Shown: one piece after another, positions 1-8,891 of the stretch
How the letters are laid out: every line of letters starts with the position of its first letter
Numbering within the stretch: the stretch's first letter is position 1
From: Gracilaria domingensis
Taxonomy: Eukaryota > Rhodophyta > Florideophyceae > Gracilariales > Gracilariaceae
Length of the DNA stretch: 21,596 nucleotides
NCBI GenBank assembly: GCA_022539475.1
Contig: VCMS01000509.1
Span: 1 to 21,596 of the forward strand
Reading direction: 5' to 3'
Notes under the pieces: generated by a model
Told to the model about the DNA's origin: nothing
Seen by the model: only the letters and a program-made list of their open reading frames with translations
The model's database searches: none
Program-made: the position numbers and the translations under genes

Positions 1-148
1 CACTCGGTGTACGCGGGGGTTCCGGTGTGCTCCGCCATACCGCACTCGTTTTCCTCCTGTCGTGGGGACGATGCATTGTTATGCTTTGATTTCTTACTCG
101 GCACCTGCGGCGTGGTGCCCTGAACGGTCTCACGGCGAAGCCATAATT

Positions 149-626
149 TTAAGTCCCAAGCATAGAAACCATCTTTTTAAGTCCGCAACGGTCTTCGGAA
201 TGCAGTCCATCCGTACAATTAAAGGGATACGGGTACGTCGTATGGAGCTCCTTCGATACATCAGCTCGCCATATACCGACTATATCCTCTCCCGGCTTCC
301 CTTCCAGTGTGTGACCATGCATTTCTCTTCGATATTCTTTGCGGTCGCCGGGCGGACTCGATGGCCACCACATCAGCCGTGCCAATTGGGACCTTGTCCC
401 GTCCATTCCCGGCCATAAGAAGCGTCACCTTGTCCCCCGGTGCGGGTTTCGCTTTCCCCCGGTTAGAGCTCATACTGGTCTCCGGATTCTGTGCTTCCTC
501 ACTACTCTTCTTCCCTCCTTCTTTTGTCTTCTTCGCACTTCGAAGATGCGACGCCATGGGGTTGCGAACTTTCCGCGGCTTTCGGGAGCGCCTCATCTGC
601 CGGTTCTCCAATCCTCTTGGCTCCAT
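149..626 (-). pseudogene. Fragment of an unidentified, possibly transposon-associated protein
   Basis: Two overlapping minus-strand frames (626-261, then 406-149) together read like one protein with a frameshift near 340-360. The first half is basic (RRSRKPRKVR, KSAKKTKEGGKK type runs) and leads into a beta-rich block, GDKVTLLMAGNGRDKVPIG then TADVVAIE. The second frame continues with MHGHTLEGKPGEDIVGIW and then a YPYPF segment, ending at a TAA at 149-151. The pattern (hydrophobic strand, KVPIG, HGH, IVGIW) reminds me of the small beta domain found in many plant CACTA proteins (DUF8039-like). That is pattern memory only, not a search result. No start is clearly supported; an ATG at 626 is possible. 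The alternative is an unrelated cellular gene fragment. Confidence 0.3.
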
Positions 627-2012
627 TATATAGCTTGTTTGAATTTAGCTTCGTCAAACACCTATAAAGATTGAATGCAGAACAAAGCGGTAATCGTATA
701 ATGCTCTGATCACGTCAGCAAACGGCGCACCCGCTCGGTTTGAACACAGTACACGCTTCGCTGTCGGGTGAAGTGTCGCACCCGTTCGTATCGCAGATTT
801 GTAGTGCAGCTCGCGGAAATGCTCGCGTGAACATTCGCGTCACTTTCAAAGAGTGGTACAGGCGGTTGGAGAGGGTGTAGAAGGCTTAGATGCATACCAG
901 ACAGCATGATCAACCCTCACTGTTCCCCCCTGGTACCCCACCACCCTACAGGGGGTGGGAAAGCAGGTTGTAGGTAAAACGTAGAGCTGAGTAGAGCTAC
1001 GCAGAGCACATTTGTCGTTTCACATCGCAGTTTATACGTATGTACGCAGAGGCAACAAACAATTTCCCGCGGATTTGGTTTAATCGATGTTCAGTTTGAA
1101 TGCCGAAGAGCAGAGCCATTCGAGAATGAGGGTAGTGGTGGCAGCACCAATCGCAAATGTACTGGTATTTTGATCATGGCTGTTTGTCGTGAAAGCAGTC
1201 TCAGAAGGATCCTCATCACGTTCAGTGGGGGGCGGTGACTGTACAGATCGTGTCATTGACGTGTTCTGCTCTTGGTGTGGGTGATAAGAAGTGTGTTGGC
1301 GCTGTATCATCAACACGGTGTGAGCCAGAAAGTGCAATCCACGCAATATGCGCTAGCTCGTATCAAACTGAGCGCCTGAGAGATACATCCAGCCCGGCGG
1401 TGGGTGTGTAGCGCAGTCATTAGACATACCCAGATCAGCAGCTGCGGCCACGGCGGCTGCAGTCGTCAAGGCAGCGCTATTATGGGTGTTTGCGCCTTGC
1501 GACGGTCGTCTGCATTACGTGAAAGGCGCGGCGAACGTCTGGCAAAGAGGAATGTGAGCGCTGTAAAACGTCATGCTCGTTACTACATTGGTATTACCAG
1601 TACGGGGAGTGGGAAAACCTAAGCTGCATGTTGTTCCGGACGCTCTTGTTGTTGAGTGCGACGGATGCGGTGGTCGAATGTTGCGATGACGATGGCGTCT
1701 GGACGCTTTGCGCCTGCGCAATGCAACCGCTCCTTGGGTGCGCGTCGGCGCTGGAGCGCAAGCGGCGAGAGTAGAAGCGGAGAGCGTACAGGAGAATTGT
1801 ATGCAGCCCTACGATGGCGGCTATGATGATGATGCAAATAATGATGTGGGGGGAGCCGGTCGGTGGCAGAGTACGCCGATTCCGAGTCGTATAGGACCAT
1901 ATCTCATCTGCCCCATGCGCGCTAATATCCTCTCTACACGTGGCCTGATACCTGGTTTCACAGTCTCCAGACGGCGGTCTGGACACGCCGCATCCGGCCA
2001 CCAGGGGGGTTA
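627..2012. other. No gene supported; low-level repeats only
   Basis: No frame in this stretch gives a protein I recognise. The best candidate is a 135-codon minus-strand frame (2001-1594) whose middle would be a strongly hydrophobic segment (HIIICIIIIAAIVGLHTILL) followed by RRLR, like a single membrane anchor. However, the hydrophobic run is produced by GAT/AAT-rich DNA on the other strand, so it may be composition only. A minus-strand frame at 1346-1080 is likewise unassigned. Around 720-800 the near-repeat GCACCCGCTCGG / GCACCCGTTCG occurs. The first of these 12-mers recurs at about 20850. Confidence 0.4.
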
Positions 2013-2013
2013 C

Positions 2014-2031
2014 TACTAGGTGTACTAGGTG
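2014..2031. repeat. Perfect 9-bp tandem duplication (TACTAGGTG x2)
   Basis: TACTAGGTG occurs at 2014-2022 and immediately again at 2023-2031. It is the first of several short tandem repeats just upstream of the methyltransferase gene, and could be part of a subterminal region of the transposon. Confidence 0.75.
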
Positions 2032-2128
2032 ATTTTACACAAGTCTGCGTACTACACCCGCTCTCGCAACCCTGTTCACGCCCTCCTGCGTACGACTAAC
2101 ACCCGCTCAAATACGAATTTAGAATAAC

Positions 2129-2220
2129 GTTTCATCACCGCCGTCTACTACTCTTTCGAGAACTCCTCCAGCGAGTTTCATCGCCACCGTCTATTCCGCT
2201 TTCGCGAGTTCTTGCGAGAG
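2129..2220. repeat. 46-bp tandem repeat, two imperfect copies, upstream of the methyltransferase gene
   Basis: Copies start with GTTTCATC at 2129 and 2175 and share the frame GTTTCATC.CC.CCGTCTA followed by CTTTCG.GA and a GCGA end. Just before them, ACACCCGCTC occurs at 2054-2063 and again at 2099-2108, a similar period of 45. The block lies directly before the first ATG of the gene at 2273. Direct repeats of this kind near an element end often bind transposase in CACTA-type elements. That role here is inference; promoter or 5' UTR repeats are the alternative. Confidence 0.6.
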
Positions 2221-2272
2221 TTACATAGCGATCATCGGAAACAGACCCCTCTGTGGTCTTAACAGCAGAGCG

Positions 2273-3721
2273 ATGTCGACTACCGCATCTTCCGTGGCAT
2301 CTACGGAGTCTAGCTGCGGCAAGAAGGATACTATGGCGACGCGGTTCCTTCGTTTGTTCAGCATACTTCTCGAGCTGAGAGACTCGTTTGCGGCGTTTCG
2401 AGGCGGCATTGGTTCCCCTCGTCCGGTTGGATACACGTCTCTCGTTAAATACGCTGTCGCAAACCGTGCCAGTCTGGCTTGTGCACGGAAATTTCTCACG
2501 GATGTTACGAAGATCACGTACGCAAACTATACGCCGCAGGAGCTAGTGAAGATAAGTACCGATATTAGGTTCATAAGTCGGGTCTAGAAGTATTTCCGTA
2601 TCATTGACGTGGATGACTGGAGTGAGGATCGTTGGGTGAGGGATCTTTTCGAATGGAGTTTGGATAAGAATGTGGATGGCGGGAATTCTTTTATGGAGCG
2701 TGTGTTCTAGAATGACTCATTCAAAGAGCATGGTCCCGCATCTAAGCAGACGAAGAAAACTACCTTCTGGATTGAGCCTGCTACTCGTTTTCAGCAGTTG
2801 CTCTATCTATCCCTAGTGAAGCGTATCACTATGGAGAGGCTACTTCCAGTTGCGAAGAAGGCGAGGACTGCAACTGGTTCTCGGAGACAGGTACCGTTTG
2901 TTGATGGTTTCGTCATTTCACACCAAGCGCACATAAGGCGGATGGGTTATGCTGTGCAGATGGTATGTCTAGGATGGGATTCCTTTGGTTCCAGTCTTGG
3001 ATTTCGTGTGACGCAGAACAAATGCTGTTACTGTTTCTTGCCATGGAGAAAGCGACGCTTTCTTTTGGCGCAATTGAGTCCCGTTCTTCCGGATACAGCC
3101 CAGCATCGGTGTTCAAAACATTGGGGATCGAAGCGAAGGCAACCACAGAGATCAACGCTACTGTGCCTTGGGTTCACATTGTTTCGGATGATATCGATAC
3201 CAAACTAAGGGATTTGTCAAAAGAATTCCTGTCCGATTTGAACAAGGTTGTCTTAAATGGATTTCTGTTCAAAATGTTAGCTACGACCAATTGGGAACTG
3301 CTGGAAGGCTTTCAAAGAAAACTTCGGACAAGGTTGCCATCTCGTTTTGATGCTTTCTCCGATGAGTATTTGGCTACTCTTCGTGCCGCTATTGTCCAGC
3401 TGAACCTGAGACCTTCCTAGCAGCCATCTCAAGCCACTCTGTCAGGACGTCAGGAAGGAAACAACATGGTCACGGTGAAGATTGAGGATAAGGTTACGGC
3501 ACAGAGAACCATTTCCTTCATGCCAATAGCTAGGGCGGTGGGTAAAACATCTGGTAAAACATCCGGTGCAGACCCGGGTCCGGTGGATGTCATTGTCATA
3601 GACGACACGAATGATGAAGACGATGGAGCGCACCGCCTTTCTAATGTTCCTGATGGTATTCTTCCACCTCACGACTTTGGCGATGTAAGGACTACGAATG
3701 CTCTCGGTGTGGTCAAAAAAA
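2273..3721 (+). pseudogene. Broken N-terminal part of a large transposon-borne protein (continues into the methyltransferase-SET frame)
   Basis: The ATG at 2273 is the first after an in-frame TAG near 2227, so it is a natural start. The frame stays protein-like past TAG codons at 2585-2587 and 2708-2710. It shifts by one base near 2965-3010, runs on to a TAG at 3418-3420, continues in the same frame to about 3712, and then needs a -1 shift inside a run of seven A (3715-3721) to join the next open frame. The roughly 480 residues are mostly helical and I do not recognise a domain. Near the end lie a GKTSGKTSG repeat and a hydrophobic-acidic motif (VIVI, then DDTNDEDD; codons 3589-3624). That is a textbook-looking SUMO-interacting motif, though its function is inferred. 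The TAG at 3418 is followed by CAG CCA, which fits the CAR-YYA readthrough context. This may be a decayed gene or one using recoding. Whether this part and the next frame were one protein is inferred from adjacency and frame continuity. Confidence 0.6.
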
Positions 3722-3722
3722 C

Positions 3723-5408
3723 ATGGAGAAACAGTTCTCTATGCATTGCGTTGGTTATGAAGAGTTAGTGGAGACTCATGGTACACTGTTTCCTTCCGAT
3801 AATTCCCTAGAGAGCAATGTTCAACTCGTACTCACGCACCCACCTTATGGTATACGTGACAGTGTATATGATGAGCTTCCCTACGAAGATATGGTTAATA
3901 CTGCAGAAATGATGGCCTCAATGCTTCTTTCTGGCGCTCATTTTATAATGCTCAGTACTATCGAACAGTTCGCGGACTGGGAGGAGATTCTACATGAGCA
4001 CAAATCGGAGAATGCAGTGGGGAGGCAAAGTGCTTCGTTCATAGTCGACCCCACACCGATGCAATTCATTCGCTCTCGTACGCACACTTTGAAGGACCCT
4101 GGAAGGAACACAACACGGTTGTTCTCTGCAACCGAGTATGCCGTGCACGGAGTCCGGAATGGAAACGCGTACGAGGAGCAGAAGGTGATGGTGAACTACA
4201 AAACTTTCAACTACGTTCCCACGCAGTACCCCGGGCATTACTCCATTATCGATCAAGTCCCGCATCTAGAGGCTTGTGAAGGACTCCGTTGGAGGGTAAA
4301 GAAGCGTTCCAAAATACACTCGGTTCAGCAGGTTCGCCCCGAACAGAAACCGAGGGCACTGCCAAAGGAACTCATTGCCAGGTTCTCAAATCCCGAGGAC
4401 GTCGTGGTTGATCCCTATAGTGGAACATTTTCCCGTGCCTTGGCGTGCATGTACATGGAAGAGCCCCGACGCTTCATTGGATGTGAGAGGGATGACCAGT
4501 GCTTCGCTCATGCTGAACAAAATGTTGTAGTGATGTATGCGAGGAAGGTTTGGGGTACCGAGTTCAACGCAAGAATAACTGTCAGTAATGAGGTCGTTCA
4601 AGCCTCGTCTTTAGTACAGACAAAGTTCCCTGAAGGGAAGCAAAGAACCTCGCGTATATGGACCACACTGAAAGGATTCCTGCCATACCAATGTTTCCCG
4701 TTTCATATCAATTCCTACATCCCAACTTTTTGCAGAGAACCGAGTCTCATCGCGCAGCACAAGGAGAAACCGGTGCACGAGTGGCCTCTGAATCTCCAAG
4801 GCACATTGGAGACGATGGATGTACAGACTTTGCTCGCCGCTGAGGCAGCAGGTTTATGGTTGTACAGAAAGAAATCAAACATGAAACATCCCATAAGTAG
4901 AGATGGAGTTTTCAGTACTAGATCGTTCTCGGAAGAAGAGGGTATCGGGTACTTCTATGGGACATTGGTATATCGTGACATAAGCCGACGCAATGCAAAA
5001 CAGATGAAACACGGAAGCCGACTGCTCGATGCCACCGTTTCTCGTTTCAGGAGGTATTGCATGGAAGTGAAGCTGAAAGGGCAGATGTACAGCACGCTTC
5101 CTCACTATGATTCCGGAATCAATACTGCGATTGCCTGGGTAGTACCCGCTCCTTTCTGTATAGCGGGCTACATCAATGATTCTTCGTACCGGGATGCGGA
5201 CGAAGAGATGGATTTGGGCGAGATGGAGCCTTACCGAGGCCGCTTACCAAACGTTACTATTCGACAGCCCTCCGAGCATCAAACTACCACATTGGGTACA
5301 CTCGCAAGTTATAGACTACTGTTGGTGACGGCTACAATGGATATTCATGAACACGACGAACTGTACGTAGACTATGGACCCAGCTATCCATGGGAGAGGT
5401 ATTTGTAA
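3723..5408 (+). CDS. DNA amino-methyltransferase (beta-type order) fused to a SET-like domain
   Basis: This is an uninterrupted 561-codon frame ending in TAA, and the longest and best-preserved ORF in the window. Residues 1-280 carry methyltransferase signatures in the permuted beta order. The catalytic-type block THPPYG is at 38-43. An EQKP..LPKELI segment follows at 207-218. The AdoMet-binding block is VVVDPYSGTFSRALA at 227-241, with FIGCERD at 251-257. Families with this order make N4-methylcytosine or N6-methyladenine in DNA. The first catalytic position is H instead of D, N or S, which may mean loss of activity or altered chemistry. Residues about 400-558 resemble a SET domain: GIGYFYGT at 407-414, YINDSS at 483-488, LPNVTI at 508-513 and ELYVDYGPSY at 546-555, matching the G-x-G, N-H-S...PN and E-L...D-Y-G...Y pattern of protein lysine methyltransferases, in a divergent form. 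The linker (280-400) is unassigned. The protein presumably acted in the nucleus on chromatin. The ATG at 3723 may be internal to a longer protein (see the entry before). The methyltransferase call is firm; the SET call is good but rests on motifs only. Confidence 0.8.
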   Translation: MEKQFSMHCVGYEELVETHGTLFPSDNSLESNVQLVLTHPPYGIRDSVYDELPYEDMVNTAEMMASMLLSGAHFIMLSTIEQFADWEEILHEHKSENAVGRQSASFIVDPTPMQFIRSRTHTLKDPGRNTTRLFSATEYAVHGVRNGNAYEEQKVMVNYKTFNYVPTQYPGHYSIIDQVPHLEACEGLRWRVKKRSKIHSVQQVRPEQKPRALPKELIARFSNPEDVVVDPYSGTFSRALACMYMEEPRRFIGCERDDQCFAHAEQNVVVMYARKVWGTEFNARITVSNEVVQASSLVQTKFPEGKQRTSRIWTTLKGFLPYQCFPFHINSYIPTFCREPSLIAQHKEKPVHEWPLNLQGTLETMDVQTLLAAEAAGLWLYRKKSNMKHPISRDGVFSTRSFSEEEGIGYFYGTLVYRDISRRNAKQMKHGSRLLDATVSRFRRYCMEVKLKGQMYSTLPHYDSGINTAIAWVVPAPFCIAGYINDSSYRDADEEMDLGEMEPYRGRLPNVTIRQPSEHQTTTLGTLASYRLLLVTATMDIHEHDELYVDYGPSYPWERYL

Positions 5409-5956
5409 TTCTCCCATGCTTTATAGTTTGACGTAGTACAAACTGTTGTAGTGTATTTCATAACTACTGCGTCATTTACTGAATGCATTCATCATTCCAG
5501 TAAACCTATTGTTGCAGGAATCGACACCGTGGCACAAGGACACATTGTCGTGCTAAGCAAAGAGCTACTAAGAATACTCCACAGCGGTCAGAGCTACTAC
5601 CTCAAAAGCAACACCTCAGAATTAACACCTCACACCCGGGAGGTTGTACCAAGGAGCAGGGGACCTTCATCATGAAGGGACCCGACCGACGGACCTGGCA
5701 CATAGAACATAGCCAATGAAAAATACGGCCATGGGAAATGTAGAAATTGGTATGAATGTCTGCCATAGGGATGAACCAGCTCCCTCAGGGCTCATGAATC
5801 ACTGAAGGTCTCAATCATCTGCTTCAAAAGGTTCACAAGCTTCCTCCCTTCCGCTCTTTCAACCCACACTACGATCAAAACTCCAAAAGCTTCCGTTTTC
5901 CCACTTCGTAATCCGAACATAATCCCTTCCTTTTCACGCGATTCTGAAGCGCAATC
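5409..5956. other. Intergenic gap between the two plus-strand genes
   Basis: I see no convincing gene. A 74-codon frame at 5451-5675 has no recognisable feature. A small hairpin is present around 5660-5682: CCTTCAT, one base, then ATGAAGG, a 7-bp stem. It could sit in the 3' UTR of the methyltransferase gene or the leader of the next one. The segment 5815-5950 is pyrimidine-rich just before the ATG at 5957, as is common in leaders. Confidence 0.4.
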
Positions 5957-8645
5957 ATGGCTCCACAAAAGTCCAGCAACGCGGAGGACCGGGAGACGAA
6001 GGGATCCCAAACAATCCCGCGATATGGTATTGGCGTCGCTATACGCAAGAACCCTCCGCCTGCCGCGACCCAAAGGAGTACTCGACGACGAGCTCCGCGT
6101 GTCGGGCTTACTGGAAAGAAGTCTGGTTCGAAGTCAGGACTCCGGGCTTCGAAGGCAAAACCGAAACCGAAGCTGGGTGTTAGTACGACCACAACGGAAG
6201 TGACAGAGAGCGAAATAGTGTTACCACACCACGCTCAGTGGGAGGGCGGGTTACATGACACATGGCTGCAGAGGAAGTGCCAAGAATAATCGACGATGCG
6301 AATGTGGAAGAGAACGGTGCCGAGAGATGTACGAAAGCGAAAGGAACAGGGATTAGAAATTTTGGAAACAATGTCATGGAAGAAGAGTTGGACAGACATG
6401 AAAGAGCAATCTCACCTGGTAAGACGGGGGGCACTACAAACGATTTCATTACACCTCTACGTAGTAGGGACGAAGACGAAGCCGATGATATACATCCCAC
6501 TGTACGTGCGCTCGCAACATCGCGAAGGGAGATCAAAAATCGGAACAATTCCCTTCATGCCGATCGTGCTAGTGACGAGGAAGAAGTCGATAATATACAG
6601 TCCTTTGTACGTGCGCCTGCACCGTCGAGGAAGAGTTTCCGGAATGGAAACGATTCCATTCATTCCGAAAGTTGTACGAATGAAGAAGAAGTCGACGAGA
6701 TACAGCCTGCTTCTCGTACGGTCTTACTATCGCAGAATAGTTTCAACCAAAAGAGATGGAAGGGTTAGACCTCGATTTCCTTTAGCGAGATGCGTAGGGA
6801 ACGGACAGAGGTGGAATCAGAATTACCAAGAGAGCCATGGAACGAAAGGGTTCGTAATGTGGCAAGTCGCCGGAAAATTAGCCGTACGCTTCCATCTCGT
6901 GCTCTTGCTGGTGGAAACGAAGAAGGTGAAGAAGATGAAAGTCTAACGCCACGCTACGAGCTGTTGGACAAGATTGGAGACTTGAAAGCGGATCTCTTTC
7001 GAGTAGCCGAGGATTATCAAAGTCTGAAGATGAGCGTAAGAATAGCACAGAAAAGCGTCACGGAACTAGAGCTAAAGGTGAAGGAGCAAAATGTTCTAAT
7101 ACAATCACTTCGAAAGGCACTGAAGCGAGGAGCAACACGGAGGGACCGTGATTCGCACAGGGGAAAGAAAAGATACGAGATTGATGTGAACGACGCGTAT
7201 GTAGGGGTAGTGAAGACAGTATACGGGTCCCTACAGCGATACAAGAAAGACGAGACAAGGGAATTGTGCTTCGAGATGAGTTCACCGCCGAGAAACTGGG
7301 GAATCGGAGTGGGACATTCGGACCTGAGACCGAGTACAGTGTCCTGGTCGTTGAAGGGAAAGAGATTGTTCCACGCTGTCCAATGGATGTCGCGATGGAG
7401 ATGAGAGCGTATGCTCCATCGATTCGTGGTGCAGGTCATAACTTGCTGATGCAAATCGTGGAGACGGAGGTAAGGAAACATCGTTGGGAATCCATCCAGG
7501 TGATGGAGATGGAAGAAGACTGCATCAGACAGCTGACCAGCGACATATGCTTACGGAAGAGGTTGAAGCAGGCCTTGAGCGATGCTGTGAGGGTTCGAAA
7601 ACGCCATGCGCAGGAGAAGTTGTTGATGGGGCTAGGTTATGATATGTTGGTGAAGACACTATCTCATGAGAGGGAGAGGAGCATATACCTAAAACAAGCG
7701 GAAGAACTACAGGGGAAGCTTCTGCCGCTAGATACAAAAGGGTTTGAGAATCTCTCCACATGGACAACATCCAAAAGAGAGTACATATCATTTTTCAAGT
7801 TCAAATCCGTGGCGAAGAGAACAAGCCGCTAGACTTGCTGTTTAGAAACGTTCTAACCCTACAGGTCTTACCGGAAATTATGGGTTACGATGTGAACCAA
7901 AAGGATTCGAGAAATGACGGTGACAAGGACCCAAGGGATGGCACAATAGTGCAGTTGGCGCATCTAGAGGCTTGTATCCCTTCAGTTGTTCGAGCTACAG
8001 AGTTTGAAGAAGGGCGGGGCGGTAAAAGGCAGGTGTTGTTCTCCAACCTTTTCGGAAAGTATTTTGCACAGGCGTTGGAAGGTATAATGATGGCTGTAGG
8101 AATGAAAATGGAGCAGAAGTTTGGAACGGAGTTCAGGAACCACTCAATGGCTCAAGATCCACCCCATGGAAATGATGACCGTGTGGGAACTGTAGCATAC
8201 TGGATACCGTCTAAGAAGAAGCAATATACAGCTGTTCGAGTAGATGTATTCATGGAAGAGATTATGTAACATCTTGGAGCCGTATTGGATTGCTATATTG
8301 GGTATTGTGACCCACGGGATCGCGTATACTTCCCTATAAGAGCAATCGATGAAATCCGTGATAATAATGTGATCGATTGTAATCCGAATGTCTGGAAACA
8401 AAGTAGGGAACGAGACGGGGGAGGCGTATACGATGAGCACGAGATGGAAGACGAAGAGGAGAATATCCAAAGTACATGAACAGTTTATGTTAAGAATGTT
8501 ACGTAGTACGAGTATGATGAATGTGGGCTCGAGGGTTACGATAGAATCTGTTAATGTAGAAACGATGGAGTTGCCGGTGAAAGGAAGGGGAAAATGGTCG
8601 GGCAGGGTAGTTTTGGCGAATGACGTGTATGGAGCCTTTGATTGA
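5957..8645 (+). pseudogene. Broken coiled-coil protein gene, transposon cargo of unknown function
   Basis: Read from the ATG at 5957 (context AATCATGG, a good eukaryotic start), the protein-like frame changes near 6240-6262, 7270 and 7760-7800. It has an in-frame TAG at 6766-6768 and a TAA at 8267-8269. The first part is basic (STRRRAPR, KKSGSKSG, KAKPKPK), suggesting nucleic-acid binding or a nuclear signal. Next comes an acidic 35-residue tandem repeat (6469-6765), then a clear heptad coiled coil (6952-7129: ELLDKIGDLKADLF through LIQSLRKALKR) and further helical segments with charged heptads (7400-7740). The last part (7800-8480) is a compact domain I do not recognise (LFRNVLTLQVLPEIMGYDV, NLFGKYFAQALEGIMMAVGM). 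The final reading frame beyond 8270 is uncertain. It lies downstream of, and in the same direction as, the methyltransferase-SET gene and converges with the transposase. A structural or adaptor protein of the element is the simplest inference. Confidence 0.55.
6469..6765 (+). repeat. 105-bp tandem repeat (2.8 copies) coding for an acidic 35-residue unit
   Basis: Units begin at 6469, 6574 and 6679, exactly 105 nt apart, so the reading frame is kept. Encoded units start DEDEADDIHP, DEEEVDNIQS and NEEEVDEIQP, then continue with VRA..PSR and a N.NS.H segment. The third unit is truncated just before the TAG at 6766. The constant period of 35 codons supports this as the true frame, although a second open frame (6296-6946) overlaps it. 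Confidence 0.75.
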
Positions 8646-8891
8646 TGATACCGGGATAAGCCCGAACCAAGGAGAGACCGTAGCAGAACGAGGTTTCATT
8701 CTTGACGTACTTGGATGCACGGTGTGATCATGCTAGTCGTCGGTGGCCCAAAGGAGTGATATACAGTTCAGTGTTTCATCAACGTTATCCAAGGGCTCTG
8801 TTACTTCGAAGAAACGAACGAAAGCGAGCTCCGATTCAGAGTTGTCTAAGGTCTTGTCTTTGACGCGAAGCAATGCAAATACTTTGCATAC
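8646..8891. other. Short gap between the convergent coiled-coil and transposase genes
   Basis: About 250 bases separate the ends of the two facing genes. No further frame is supported. It would hold both polyadenylation regions, but I see no clear AATAAA on either strand. Confidence 0.35.

Noticed and set aside
1594..2001. Minus-strand 135-codon frame with a membrane-anchor-like segment
   Set aside because: The hydrophobic run is the complement of a GAT/AAT-rich stretch, and the rest is low-information; not enough for a gene call.
2963..3016. GTATGT at 2963 to AG at 3015 as an intron explaining the first frame change
   Set aside because: Removing these 54 nt does not change the reading phase and there is no branch-point motif, so a frameshift is the simpler reading.
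6296..6946. 216-codon plus-strand frame overlapping the acidic repeat
   Set aside because: It is the alternative frame of the 105-bp repeat; the acidic frame joins directly to the coiled coil and has the more protein-like composition.
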